A stretch of DNA of 64,000 nt from Pseudomonas baetica (GCF_019733355.1 NZ_JAIHLQ010000026.1:40830-104829); one strand, 5' to 3'; positions 1 to 9,600 are shown, counted from the stretch's first letter. Notes: a model not told the origin generated them from the sequence alone. A program made the numbers and translations.

Positions 1-794
1 GAACTGATCGAGCCGTAAGACTCCGCATACAGAATCATCACCAGCGCAAACCCCACCTCCCCCAACCGCAGCCAATCAGCAAATGGCAGCACTGGCAGAT
101 TCGGTACTTCCAGGCTCAGATCGATGAGTCCGATCATCTTCACGCCATACGCCGGCAAGTTCAGCCATTGCCCGGCCACAATGCCGATCACCACCACCAG
201 CAAGCCACCCGGTACCCGTGGAAAGCGTGAGAACAGCCCCAGCAACACCAGTGCCACAACAGCGACGCCAGCCGCCGGCCAGTTCCATTGCGGCAGTTGC
301 TCCAGCAGTTGCGGGGCGAAGCGCACCAGATTGGCGTCGGTCAGGTGCACGCCGACGACGCTGGCAACCTGTTTGAGAATGATCGTCAGCGCCAGACCAA
401 AGGCAAATCCGCGCAACACCGGCTTGGCGATGAACGCGGTGACGCTGCCGAAACGAAAGATCCCCGCCAGCAAAAACAGCGCCCCGGTGACCAGCACCAA
501 GCCGACCGCCAAGGTCGAGCGTAATTGCGGATCACCATCAGCCAGCGTCGCCGTCGCTGCTGCCAGCACCGCCGCTGATGACGAGGTGGCCGAAACAATC
601 GCAAAGCGGCTGGTGCCGAACAACCCGTAACAGAGCAAACCGGCAAACAGCGCGATGACTCCGGCCTGCGGCGCCAGCGCGGCGATGGTCGAATACGCGA
701 CGGCTTCAGGCAACAGCAGCCCGGCAATCGACAGGCCGGCGAGTACATCCTGCCAGCGGTGGGTGGGTTCAACAGGTTGCGGGGCGCTCGACAA
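1..794 (-). CDS. SulP-family inorganic anion (sulfate-type) transporter, 3' part cut by window edge
   Basis: A reverse-strand frame begins at a TTG (794-792), with GGAG eight bases upstream, and runs off the left edge. The N-terminus reads LSSAPQPVEPTHRWQDVLAG. It is followed by the SulP-type segments LLLPEAVAYSTIAALAPQAG and LFGTSRFAIVSATSSSAAVL, then several more hydrophobic helices. These match the conserved first membrane segments of SulP permeases, which move sulfate, bicarbonate or related anions across the inner membrane. About 264 residues are visible, so the later helices and any C-terminal STAS domain lie outside the window. The substrate cannot be told. I chose the TTG because of its ribosome-binding site and because the terminator of the preceding gene lies just upstream. 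Confidence 0.85.
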   Translation of the reverse strand, partial: MSSAPQPVEPTHRWQDVLAGLSIAGLLLPEAVAYSTIAALAPQAGVIALFAGLLCYGLFGTSRFAIVSATSSSAAVLAAATATLADGDPQLRSTLAVGLVLVTGALFLLAGIFRFGSVTAFIAKPVLRGFAFGLALTIILKQVASVVGVHLTDANLVRFAPQLLEQLPQWNWPAAGVAVVALVLLGLFSRFPRVPGGLLVVVIGIVAGQWLNLPAYGVKMIGLIDLSLEVPNLPVLPFADWLRLGEVGFALVMILYAESYGSIS

Positions 795-811
795 TCCACT
801 GTCTCCAGACG

Positions 812-845
812 AAAAAAAGCCGCTGTGCGCATCACGCACAGCGGC
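812..845 (-). terminator. Intrinsic terminator after the HAAAP transporter gene
   Basis: On the reverse strand a GCCGCTGTGC / GCACAGCGGC stem with a short loop is followed by a run of seven T. It sits about 30 bases after the stop of the amino acid transporter and just before the SulP gene, so the two genes are probably separate transcription units. Confidence 0.85.
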
Positions 846-874
846 CACTGTAGCTGAGTATCCGGCGCTTTGGC

Positions 875-2152
875 CTAAGCCGTCAGCGAATAAATCAACG
901 CCGAAATCGCCACCAGCCCCACAGCCGTGACAAACACGTTCGACGCCTGCCCACGATAGCGCGCCATCGCCGGCACTTTACGAATCGCGTACATCGGCAT
1001 CAGGAACAGAATGGCCGCAATCACCGGGCCGCCGATGGTTTCAATCATGCCCAGAATGCTCGGGTTCAGCGTCGCCACGATCCAGCAGATGACCAGCATG
1101 AACGCCGCCACAATGCGATCCAGCGCCTTCGCACCCGGACGCTTGCCGCTCTTGACGATCAGACCTTTCAGACCTTCGCTGGCACCGATGTAATGACCGA
1201 GGAACGACTTGGAAATCGCCACAAATGCAATCAACGGGGCCGCGAAGGCGATGGTCGGGTTGCTGAAGTGGTTGGCCAGGTACGACAGGATCGACAGGTT
1301 CTGCGCCTTCGCTTCAGCCAGTTGTGCGGGCGACAGCGTCAGCACGCAACTGAACACGAAGAACAGCACCATCAGCACCATCAACGCATGAGCGCGGGAC
1401 AGGATCTGCGAACTGCGCTCTTGTGCGTGAACGCCGTAACGACGCTTCTGATCGACCGCAAACGCGGAAATGATTGGCGAGTGGTTGAACGAGAACACCA
1501 TCACCGGAATGGCCAGCCACAGCGTATGCAGCAACGCGGATGGCGCCGGCACGTGCGAAGCGGTGGCGAGGATGCCGCCATTCCAGTGCGGGATCAGGTA
1601 CACCGCCAGAAACAGCAGCGCGACGATAAAAGGGTAAACCATCAGGCTCATCGCCTTGACGATCGCCTGCTCGCCGCAACGTACCACCGCCAGCAGGCCG
1701 AGGATCAGCACAAACGACAGGATCACACGCGGTGGCGGCGTAATGTGCAGTTGGTGTTCGAGGAAACTGGCGACCGTGTTGGTCAGGCCGACGCTGTAGA
1801 TCAGCAGAATCGGGAAGATGGCGAAAAAGTACAGCAATGTGATCAGCGCCCCGGCCTTGATGCCGAAATGCTGCTCGACCACTTCAGTGATGTCGGCGCC
1901 TTCGCGACCAGAGAGCACAAAACGGGTCAGGCCACGGTGTGCGTAGAACGTCATCGGGAAAGCCAACAGCGCGAGGATCACCAGCGGCCAGAAGCCGCCC
2001 AGCCCTGCATTGATTGGCAAAAACAGGGTGCCGGCGCCAATCGCCGTCCCAAACAGTCCCAACATCCAGGTGGTGTCCTGGCGACTCCAGCTCGACAGCT
2101 CGGCTGGTGCTGCTTCATAGCGTTCGTTGACGCTATTGGCCTGCTCATTCAT
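875..2152 (-). CDS. HAAAP-family amino acid permease (serine/threonine transporter type)
   Basis: This 425-residue inner-membrane protein is built of about eleven hydrophobic helices. The stretch TTWMLGLFGTAIGAGTLFLP near residue 27 is the helix-1 signature of the hydroxy/aromatic amino acid permease family (SdaC/TdcC-type), which imports serine or threonine with protons. PVMVFSFNHSPIISAF in the middle is also typical. The start MNEQANSV is preferred over upstream in-frame codons because GGAG lies ten bases before it. A clear terminator follows. Serine is the most likely substrate from family resemblance, but no serine dehydratase gene lies next to it to support that. Confidence 0.85.
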   Translation of the reverse strand: MNEQANSVNERYEAAPAELSSWSRQDTTWMLGLFGTAIGAGTLFLPINAGLGGFWPLVILALLAFPMTFYAHRGLTRFVLSGREGADITEVVEQHFGIKAGALITLLYFFAIFPILLIYSVGLTNTVASFLEHQLHITPPPRVILSFVLILGLLAVVRCGEQAIVKAMSLMVYPFIVALLFLAVYLIPHWNGGILATASHVPAPSALLHTLWLAIPVMVFSFNHSPIISAFAVDQKRRYGVHAQERSSQILSRAHALMVLMVLFFVFSCVLTLSPAQLAEAKAQNLSILSYLANHFSNPTIAFAAPLIAFVAISKSFLGHYIGASEGLKGLIVKSGKRPGAKALDRIVAAFMLVICWIVATLNPSILGMIETIGGPVIAAILFLMPMYAIRKVPAMARYRGQASNVFVTAVGLVAISALIYSLTA

Positions 2153-2272
2153 CCGGTCGGATCTCCGCATTCCGGTCACTTGCCACTCGGTCAGGACGCG
2201 TCGGAAAAAACCGACAAACATGCTCCGGCCGAAACAGGGGCGCGATTCTCCGTGATAAATCAACAGAAGCAA

Positions 2273-2639
2273 AGACTTAGCTGAGCAATGGTTGTGCGGA
2301 TCAGATTATGGGATGTCGCTTTTGGCAAAACATATGTCGGCGCTGGAAAGGTTAACTGTCGTTTTTAGGCATGTTCCAGTGCCGCATGTGACCGAAAAAA
2401 CTTGATCAGACCGATCGACCCAATATGAATCCAAGTGAAATGCAAAACTGGCCTTCCTTGGCTGTTGGCAGTGGCTGCTCAGACTGCTTTGTGTCCTCAT
2501 GATTTCGCGCTCATCGCTTGCCGGAAAGCCGATGGATCCGATGGTTTCGTAGGCAAAATCCGGGAGTCGAGTAGGCCGCCTCATACAAAGCCATGACAGA
2601 GACTGCGGCGAGGCGAATGACCCCGCCGCAGCGTTTGGC
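2273..2639. other. Intergenic stretch with no recognised gene
   Basis: About 370 bases lie between the DUF6124 gene and the upstream side of the permease gene. Short open frames here show no family resemblance. A weak reverse-strand CTGCGGCG...CGCCGCAG stem (about 2599-2627) could help end the DUF6124 transcript, but it has no T-run. The permease promoter should lie here; I could not fix it. Confidence 0.4.
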
Positions 2640-3005
2640 TTATTCCGTCGGCACCAGATTATCGAGCACCTGATTGACCGCCAGTTCAGCCAGCATCACG
2701 TTCTGGGCGATGCCTAATGCGGTCTGGCGATGGGTGCCTTCCAGCAGGGCGGCGAAGTTGTTGAGCATGACGTTGGCCGAACCTAGGGTTTCGCTTGCAT
2801 CGGCCAGCAGGGGTTCGTTGCCGGCGGCGGGGTTGGCCATGTACAGGCGATTGGGTGCGTAGGGCGCGGCCATGACTTTGGCGGTTGGCGGATCCAGGTA
2901 GTGGTCGAGGGCGCGCTCGGCGGCTTCGTGGAATTTCTTGGAGCCAAGGGATTCGTAGGGGGATGCCGGATCGGGATTCGGCGGGTTTGGCGTTACCTTG
3001 AACAT
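2640..3005 (-). CDS. DUF6124 family protein
   Basis: This 121-residue protein begins MFKVTPNPPNPDPASPYESL and contains ALDHYLDPP and, near the C-terminus, LGSANVMLNNFAALLEG and QNVMLAELAVNQVLDNL. This is the layout of the small DUF6124 proteins that are common, often in several copies, in Pseudomonas; their function is not known. The start is fixed by GGAGG ten bases upstream. An upstream in-frame codon would add 35 residues translated from the structured leader and is rejected. No signal peptide or membrane segment is visible, so it is probably cytoplasmic. Confidence 0.85.
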   Translation of the reverse strand: MFKVTPNPPNPDPASPYESLGSKKFHEAAERALDHYLDPPTAKVMAAPYAPNRLYMANPAAGNEPLLADASETLGSANVMLNNFAALLEGTHRQTALGIAQNVMLAELAVNQVLDNLVPTE

Positions 3006-3006
3006 T

Positions 3007-3096
3007 GAGAACTTACCTCCGGTAATGCCGCCTCCCCTCTCGCCGCTAAGCAAAAGGGTGGCGGCTATGCGCAAGTTAGCGGACCGGTAAGTTCTC
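3007..3096 (-). promoter_or_regulatory. Structured mRNA leader that can sequester the DUF6124 ribosome-binding site
   Basis: The leader holds a perfect 11-base inverted repeat: 3086-3096 on the 5' side of the transcript and 3007-3017 on the 3' side. The second arm overlaps the GGAGG ribosome-binding site. Nested inside is a second 7-base complementary pair, CCGCTAA/TTAGCGG (3076-3082 and 3043-3049). Further upstream is a GCACC-TTCG-GGTGC tetraloop hairpin at about 3106-3120. Folding would hide the ribosome-binding site, suggesting translational control. What opens it is unknown. Confidence 0.65.
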
Positions 3097-3571
3097 GAAA
3101 CCCGGCGCACCCGAAGGTGCCATGCGCACAGCCACCATCAAGCGCAGGCATATGCCCGTCTAGATAAGACTTATGCAACCGAGAACAAACCGGGCCGCTA
3201 AGCCCGATCACTGGAAATCAGTGATGCGAACCAAGTTACCGACCGCCCTCCAGGCGCACAAGCCGGCGGATTCTGGCGCACGCGTAGGCAACGACGCAAG
3301 AATTTGTGGGCATTGGCACGTAACTACGGATGTCTTTAAACGGAAGCCAAGAATTGCGTTTATCAGCTACAAAAGCTGACGAAATATCTGACAGATTGCA
3401 GGTAACCAACGTGCGACTCAGGTTTGAAAGTATCAGTTAATGGTGGGGTGTATCGCGCACAACTGTGCGCGGGCTTGCTCGCAAAGGCGTGTACATCAAC
3501 CGGGCGGAAGTCAAAAAAGAGAACGGGGCATGCGGCAACGGCGTCGCTCAATACTTCACCTGATTCGGTCA

Positions 3572-3601
3572 TTGACAGCCCGGCAACACGGCCAGCATGA
3601 T
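3572..3601 (+). promoter_or_regulatory. Candidate promoter of the leader peptide/cysteine hydrolase unit
   Basis: A consensus -35 TTGACA at 3572-3577 is separated by 18 bases from CATGAT at 3596-3601. Transcription would begin close to the ATG at 3609, so the leader peptide could be translated from an almost leaderless RNA. This is a prediction from spacing and consensus only. Confidence 0.45.
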
Positions 3602-3608
3602 CAGCCCC

Positions 3609-3686
3609 ATGAACCTTCGCGCGCTGCACCTCACCCGTACCACCACGACCGCCACCGGCGGGTCGTGGTGTTTGTGCCTGAGGTAA
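3609..3686 (+). CDS. Threonine-rich leader peptide of a putative transcription attenuator
   Basis: A 25-codon frame reads MNLRALHLTRTTTTATGGSW then CLCLR and stop. Six of the 25 codons are threonine, five of them within a seven-codon stretch. The threonine codons overlap the first arm of a strong hairpin (3641-3650 with 3661-3670), and an intrinsic terminator follows the stop by about 20 bases. That arrangement is the hallmark of ribosome-mediated attenuation, as in the E. coli thr operon leader. The regulated gene would be the cysteine hydrolase 43 bases after the terminator. No Shine-Dalgarno sequence is evident, which fits the near-leaderless promoter prediction. I do not recognise a described leader with this downstream gene. 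Confidence 0.6.
   Translation: MNLRALHLTRTTTTATGGSWCLCLR
3641..3670 (+). promoter_or_regulatory. Hairpin within the leader-peptide coding region
   Basis: CACCACGACC (3641-3650) pairs perfectly with GGTCGTGGTG (3661-3670), and an inner GCC/GGC extends the stem. It lies exactly over the threonine codons, where a stalled ribosome would disrupt it. Confidence 0.7.
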
Positions 3687-3703
3687 CCCCAGCGCAGCAA
3701 ACC

Positions 3704-3740
3704 CAAGGCCCCGCCAGCAATGGACGGGGCCTTGTTGTTT
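3704..3740 (+). terminator. Intrinsic terminator (attenuator) before the cysteine hydrolase
   Basis: CAAGGCCCCG (3704-3713) and CGGGGCCTTG (3725-3734) form a perfect ten-pair stem followed by TTGTTT. It lies between the leader peptide and the hydrolase gene on the same strand, so the gene needs readthrough to be expressed from the upstream promoter. Confidence 0.8.
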
Positions 3741-3782
3741 CTCCCGTCCGTGCGGCAACTTTTGTCACTCAAGGAGAAACAC

Positions 3783-4307
3783 ATGTGCGCAGCACTGTTG
3801 ATTATCGATATGCAGGTCGGTCTGTTCCAGGGTCCGGAACCCCCCCACGACGGCGAACGGGTGCTCGCCAACATCCAGCACCTGATCAAAAAGGCGCGTC
3901 AACAAAACGTTCCGATCTTCGCCGTGCGCCACACTGGCCCGCAAGGTTCGCCGATTGCCGCGGGCAGCCCATTCTGGCAATTGCTGCCAGCGCTTGAACT
4001 GGACGCTGAAATCGACATCCTCTTCGACAAATCCCGCCCCAATGCCTTCCACGGAACTGAACTGGCGCAACAACTCAAAACCGAAAAAATCGGAGAGCTT
4101 TACATCGTAGGCATGAAGACTCAGTTCTGCATCGACAGCACCTGTCGCGCCGCCGCCGATCTGGGTCTCAAACCCGTGCTGGTGGCCGATGCCCACACTT
4201 GCATGGACACTCCGCTGTTGGCCGCCCAAGCCATCATCGACCATCACAACGCAACCCTCGGTGCAGCCTTCGCACGGTTAATCAACAGTGCCGATGTGAC
4301 ATTCTGA
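3783..4307 (+). CDS. Cysteine hydrolase of the isochorismatase superfamily
   Basis: This 174-residue protein keeps the catalytic triad of the cysteine hydrolase superfamily. Asp9 is in LLIIDMQVG, Lys83 in LFDKSRPNAF and Cys116 in GMKTQFCIDSTCR. Members hydrolyse amides or vinyl ethers such as nicotinamide, N-carbamoyl compounds or isochorismate. The length fits the small YcaC/EntB-like branch, but the substrate cannot be named. The ATG at 3783 follows AAGGAG. It is preceded by the threonine-rich leader and terminator, which suggests expression linked to threonine supply or charging. It is cytoplasmic; no signal peptide is seen. Confidence 0.88.
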   Translation: MCAALLIIDMQVGLFQGPEPPHDGERVLANIQHLIKKARQQNVPIFAVRHTGPQGSPIAAGSPFWQLLPALELDAEIDILFDKSRPNAFHGTELAQQLKTEKIGELYIVGMKTQFCIDSTCRAAADLGLKPVLVADAHTCMDTPLLAAQAIIDHHNATLGAAFARLINSADVTF

Positions 4308-4566
4308 CGGGTCGCCTCGCGAATCGATGCCGCTGCGCCGTACTGCGGCGTCGATACGAGGCTGCTGACCGTCTCGCTCAAACACGATCAGTCGCCAACC
4401 TTGAGCGCACTGGATAGCCGGTGTGCTGAGGCCCTTGCTTCTTGCGCGAAGCCGTCCAGAATCAAAGCACCCATGCTTGAATGTCGACCATTGCCATGCT
4501 GCCTTGCTATCAGCACTCTGAAACTCATTTGATGCCCTCGACACCGACGATCACAGGAGCCGCGCA
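4308..4566. other. Intergenic stretch with an imperfect inverted repeat
   Basis: About 260 bases contain no convincing gene. An ATCGATGCCGC...GCGGCGTCGAT inverted repeat at about 4323-4356 (one G-U type mismatch) may act as a weak terminator for the hydrolase. The dehydrogenase promoter should lie downstream of it. Confidence 0.35.
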
Positions 4567-5535
4567 ATGCCCGCATCCGTTCTGGTACTGGTTGAAACCA
4601 TCAATGACTATTTGCCGATTCTTGAACATCAGGGCTTCCACCTGATTCTGGCGCCGACACCCGCCGAACGCGCTCAAGCAATCGCCACCCATGGCGGCCG
4701 CATCGACGCGGTGCTCACCCGTGGCCCCTTGGGCCTGACCGCCGACGAAATCGCCGCCCTGCCCGCGCTGAAAATCATCACGGTGATTGGTGCCGGTTAC
4801 GAACACGTCGACTTGCAAGCCGCCAGTGATCGCGGGATCACTGTGACCAATGGCGCCGGGGTCAACGCCTCGTCGGTGGCTGACCACGCGATGGCCATGC
4901 TGCTGGCGTTGGTGCGCGACATTCCACGTTGCGATGCTGCCGTGCGTCGGGGTGAATGGCCGAAGATCATGCGTCCGTCGCTGGCCGGCAAACATTTGGG
5001 GATTCTCGGCTTAGGATCTGTGGGCATGGCGATTGCCAAACGCGCAGGCCTGGGCTTCGACATGCAGATCAGCTATCACAGCCGTCAGGTGCGCAGTGAC
5101 GTGCCTTACGCGTTCTGCTCGACGCCGACCGAATTGGCTCGTGCGTCTGACTTTCTCATCGTCGCCACACCCGGCGGCATTGGCACTCAGCATCTGGTAA
5201 CCCGCCCGGTGCTCGATGCGCTGGGGCCCAAAGGTTTCATCGTCAATATCGCGCGGGCGAGCGTAATCGCCACGGCGGACCTGATCACGGCCCTTGAACA
5301 ACGCCGAATCGCCGGTGCCGCGCTGGATGTATTCGACCACGAACCACAGGTGCCGGAGGCGCTGAAAGCCCTCAGCAATGTGCTGCTCACGCCACACGTC
5401 GCCGGTCTGTCACCGGAAGCCACCCGAGGCACCGTCGAGTTGGTGGGCAAAAACCTCATGGCGTTCTTTTCAGGCCAACCGGTACTCACACCGATTCAAC
5501 TGCCGTCGAGAACCAGCAATCTGCGCGTGCACTAA
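4567..5535 (+). CDS. D-isomer-specific 2-hydroxyacid dehydrogenase
   Basis: This 322-residue cytoplasmic oxidoreductase reduces a 2-oxoacid such as glyoxylate, hydroxypyruvate or 2-ketogluconate with NAD(P)H. The Rossmann signature GILGLGSVG lies at 145-153. The catalytic Arg230 is in VNIARASVI, the Glu259 in FDHEP and the His277 in LTPHVAGLSPEA; all three family residues are present. The length is normal. The stop codon overlaps that of tssA on the other strand by four bases, so the two genes are tail-to-tail and probably unrelated in function. The exact substrate cannot be read from the sequence. Confidence 0.9.
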   Translation: MPASVLVLVETINDYLPILEHQGFHLILAPTPAERAQAIATHGGRIDAVLTRGPLGLTADEIAALPALKIITVIGAGYEHVDLQAASDRGITVTNGAGVNASSVADHAMAMLLALVRDIPRCDAAVRRGEWPKIMRPSLAGKHLGILGLGSVGMAIAKRAGLGFDMQISYHSRQVRSDVPYAFCSTPTELARASDFLIVATPGGIGTQHLVTRPVLDALGPKGFIVNIARASVIATADLITALEQRRIAGAALDVFDHEPQVPEALKALSNVLLTPHVAGLSPEATRGTVELVGKNLMAFFSGQPVLTPIQLPSRTSNLRVH

Positions 5536-6614
5536 AGCACCCCGAGCAACGTCCATAAACGCCGTGACTCGGCATCTGCCGAGATCAACTCGCCAAGCAA
5601 CTCGCTCAGCGGTTTATTGCCCCACTCCACTGCGCGCCGGATGAGATACGGCACCGGGCTATGGGGCTCGGTACGCGCCAGGTATTCGGCGATCAGCAGC
5701 AATTGGCGGTAGGCCTCATCGCGGCTGGCCGGTTCGCGAAACACCTGGGCCACGGGCGTTTCTTCAGTGGATGGCGCCACGGCGGCGGGTACGTCGGGCA
5801 TTGGCGCGGGCGACGCCGGTTGTTGTGGGTGCATGGCCATAAACTCCTGAACCAGCGTCAGCAGCGCTTCAATGATGTCCTGCAACGGGCGTAACCCCGG
5901 GCCTTGATCGCCCAGATAAGCCTCGCTCCAGGCGTCGAGCCGTTGCAGGTGTTGCAGGCTCAGCAGCAGATTGCCTTGGGTGCGTAGCCAGAACGCCAGC
6001 GGCGTAACGCGGATCTGATCGTTGATTTTCTTCTGTTCATTGCGCGCGGTTTGCACCGAGGTCTTGGCATCCTTGCTGTCGTTGGCCTGCACCTGCTGAA
6101 CCTGCAAACGCCGCCAGACTTCAAGGGTATAGGCCTCGAAGTCGCTGTTGCGACTGCCGAACAGTGGCACCCGGGTGAGCAACACCTCGCTGTATCGACG
6201 CACCAGCCATTCCAGCGGAATTACCCGCCATGACTGGTCGCCGTCCTCGGCTTGCGGGTGCAACTGCTCGGGAAAACGCTCACACAAACCGGCAATCAGC
6301 GCCAGGCTGTTGGGCAAACCATCCAGCGCCTGCAGGTGCAGCCACGCCTCGCCGAGCCAGGCGCTGAGCATCAGATCCTTGCTGCGCTCCAGCAACAATG
6401 CGGTCGTAAGCTTTTCGACTTGCGGCCAATTCGCCCGTTTCAGCGTCGACTGCCACACGCCGGTCGGCAGGCTGGCGTCGTCTTCGCGGCGCAGGTCGCG
6501 CAACTGGTCGAACTCGCGTTCATACCGCAGATCGACGCCGCACGGCGCTTCTGCGCTGATCGGCGCAAGCAACTGATCAATCAGATCCGGCAACGGGGTC
6601 GATGGCAGATTCAC
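5532..6614 (-). CDS. tssA: Type VI secretion protein TssA
   Basis: This 360-residue protein starts with the ImpA_N region (LLAPISAEAPCGVDLRYERE). It ends with the C-terminal motif PHSPVPYLIRRAVEWGNKPL seen in the long TssA class that sits at the baseplate and primes sheath assembly. A proline- and alanine-rich linker (about residues 270-290) separates the two. The start is a GTG whose codon overlaps the tssM stop (GTGA), with a GGAGG-rich sequence just upstream, so it is the last gene of the leftward tssJKLMA operon. It acts in the cytoplasm at the membrane-bound baseplate. Confidence 0.93.
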   Translation of the reverse strand: MNLPSTPLPDLIDQLLAPISAEAPCGVDLRYEREFDQLRDLRREDDASLPTGVWQSTLKRANWPQVEKLTTALLLERSKDLMLSAWLGEAWLHLQALDGLPNSLALIAGLCERFPEQLHPQAEDGDQSWRVIPLEWLVRRYSEVLLTRVPLFGSRNSDFEAYTLEVWRRLQVQQVQANDSKDAKTSVQTARNEQKKINDQIRVTPLAFWLRTQGNLLLSLQHLQRLDAWSEAYLGDQGPGLRPLQDIIEALLTLVQEFMAMHPQQPASPAPMPDVPAAVAPSTEETPVAQVFREPASRDEAYRQLLLIAEYLARTEPHSPVPYLIRRAVEWGNKPLSELLGELISADAESRRLWTLLGVL

Positions 6615-9600
6615 AATCCCTCCTTCTGCGATTCAATGGCGGCCGTCGTCGTGCCGGTGAACTGAAACGGTGAGTGCGGTGCGCGCGTGGGCAACGGTGC
6701 AATCGACAGCGGCAGTTTCGAGCCCTGACTCATCAACGACAGGCGCACGTACATCCGTGCGAATTCACTGGTAACGCTGTCGGGCGCCCCGGTCACCGGC
6801 AAACGCAGGGCCAGCGGGAAATCGGTGTAGTCCATGCTCGGCTGGCGCTGAACCGAGAAATGCGCACGCATCAGGCGCAGCAGCGACCACGGCCCGCCGT
6901 ACTCCCAGCCTGCCTCCAGATCGCGCACCACCAGGTTCGGTTGCAGCGGATCATTGACCGGACGTTCCTTGCCGTTACGCGCCCAGCGCAGGGTCAGGCG
7001 AATAGGCTGGCCGACCCTCCAGCGCAGATTCGGCTCCTCGGCTGCCGGGTAGTTGATCTCCTGACGGCCGGCGAGCAGGCTCCAGGCAATCACCTTATCG
7101 GCGCCCTTTTCATCATCACGATCGGTACGCCAACGCACATCCAGTTCAACGCCGAGGATGCCGCTCTTGTCGCGCACGAACAGCGGCTTGAGCCAGACGC
7201 TCGCCTGCTTCAGGCGATTGAGAAAATCTTCCGCCGCCAGCCGTTCCGGTGCCTGGCTCAGGACGAGTCCGGCCTGCGCCACCGGCAAGCGTTTGTCGAT
7301 AATGTCGAGGAAATACTGAACCCTTGCCGGGTCGGCATCCTGCGCTTGCACGCCATTGGCGAAGGGAAAGCGATCGGCCAGGTATTGATTGAAATAGTTG
7401 GCCAGTTCATTCCATGCCGCTGAGGCCTGTTGCTGTTGCAGGGACTGGCAACGCTGCATGGCGGACTGTTGCAGTTCCACGGCACGCATCGCCAGCGTGC
7501 TGCGTCCGGGAGCAACATTAGCGGTCTGCAATACTTGTTCGCACGAGGCGGTATCCATCTCGATGAAGTCGCGGCTGACCAATTGCTCGATCTGCGCCGG
7601 TGAGCTGGCCGGGTTCGAATCCTTGTACTTGAGCAAGTCGTCGTTGAGCGCGCTGAACTGCGTCACCCGCTCGTAATCCAGCGCCGACAGACTGCCCTGT
7701 TGAGTCATCAGCCATTGCAACGCCGAGGTGCGCCGTTCGGTGATGCCGAGCATGGTGTTGAACTGCTGCTTGAGGCTCAGCTTCAAGTCCTGCACATCAC
7801 TGGCGCCGTACAGTTGCAGACCGAGGTTTTTCGAGCCGTCCCACTGGCTGACTTCAGTGCGCCCGCCAAACAGTGGCTGGTCGCTGATTTCATTCAGGCC
7901 ACTGACGATCTGCGCCATCGCCCGGCGGTTCAGCCCGCCTTGCAAACGTGCCGCCAGATCACTGCGACGCAGTTCCACAAAGGCTTTTTGCAGGGCCATG
8001 GCCTGTTCGGCGCGCACGTTGAACACCGCGTACGATTGAGTTCGGTCGTCGTGATCCTTGAGGCCCAGCCACATCGCCTGGGCGGCGGCGTTTTCGGCGG
8101 CTTGCAACACCGCGCCGCGATAGGCCGGTGGGATCCGAGGCAGTTCTTCAGCCACGTAGCTTTTGTAACTGGCGAAATAGCTCAACGATAGATTGAAGTC
8201 ATCGCCGTCCACGGTCTGGCCTTGCATGTCCACATTGTCTTGATTGGCGCGCAAGGCAACGGCCAGGAAATCGCGTTTGAATAGCGACTGCAGGGCGTTA
8301 TCGAGTTTGATCACGTGTTCCTGCAGCGCCAGTTGTCCACTCCCTTGCTGCACCAGCAAGTTGTCCCGTGAACCTGCGCGGGCGATCCATTGGTCACGAA
8401 AACTCTGCTGCAATTTGCTGGCCTGGTTTTCCAGTTGTTGCTCCACGGTTGGCCCCAACAATGAACTCTTGTGCACCTTGTCGAGAAAAGCGCGATAGCC
8501 GGGCACCAGTTCCTGGCCCTTGCCGCGTCCCCACGCCGCGTTGGTCATGGAAATCGCCCCTTGCAGGCCATCAATCAGTGCGCGCAGTTCTTCCAGTTCA
8601 CCGAGGCTGTTGCCGCTGCCGGCCTCCAGTTGTTCCAGGTGCAATTTGAGGTAACCGGCCTTGCTGACAAAGTTGTCGGCAAGGAAATACTGATTGAGCC
8701 AGAGCTCCATCAACCCGTTGAAGTTGCTCAGTATCAGCGGCTGCTCGACGCTCAAATCCAACGCCTGCAAATTGCCGCCATCACCCGCCGCCAACAACCG
8801 GTTGTAATACGCGGCATGGGGCAATGTCGCGGCATTGAGGTTCAGTGATAAAGCGCTGTTGCTCAGTTGCACCAGATCGTCGAGCGGTGCCCGCTGATTG
8901 TTCTGCACTTCGCCAAACAATTGGTTCTGCTGCTCCAGACGCAATGCCCGGTCCACCAGATCCGTGGCCTTTTGATAGTTTTTCCACTGCGCCGGGTCTT
9001 CACTTTCAATGCTGCTGCGCCGATCAGTGGCGCGGATCGTTTTGATTTTCGCCAGTTCAGCGACCAGCAGTTCATGCAGCGGCACGAGCATATGACCCTG
9101 GGCTGAGCGGAACAGCTCCTGCTCAAGCAGGGTGTCCAGGGATGAAAACCAAGAGGACGGAAATGCCAGCGAAACGTAGCGCCATTGCGGTGCTCGCTCC
9201 AGCACCCGCCAGAAACTCTGCACATTGCGCCGGGTCGGTTCAATCCGATGCGCCTCATCGGTGACCGCCACGTAACTCTTTTGCGCGCCCTGCATCAGCC
9301 GCGCCAGTTCGTGGGCATCCTTGACCGACTGGTGCCAGACCCACAGCATCGCCACCGCCCAGACGACTCCGACCACCAACGCCACCCCGGCTGTCAGCCG
9401 CTGCCAACGCTGACGCAAACGCAACAGACGCGGCACGCCTTGGGCCAGTCCGTGTTCGCCGACCAGACGCTGACGCCACAACTGGCGCACGAACACGCTC
9501 TGCTGCAAGCCGCTGTCATCCGCGCAAAAGCCGTCCTTGGCGTCCTCTGAAGCTTCATTGGCGGTGAAATACACACCGCGAAAACACGGCGCTTCGCCCT

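Noticed and set aside
1193..2284. A 363-codon plus-strand open frame
   Set aside because: It is antisense to the HAAAP permease gene; the product is Gln/Arg/His-rich with no recognised features.
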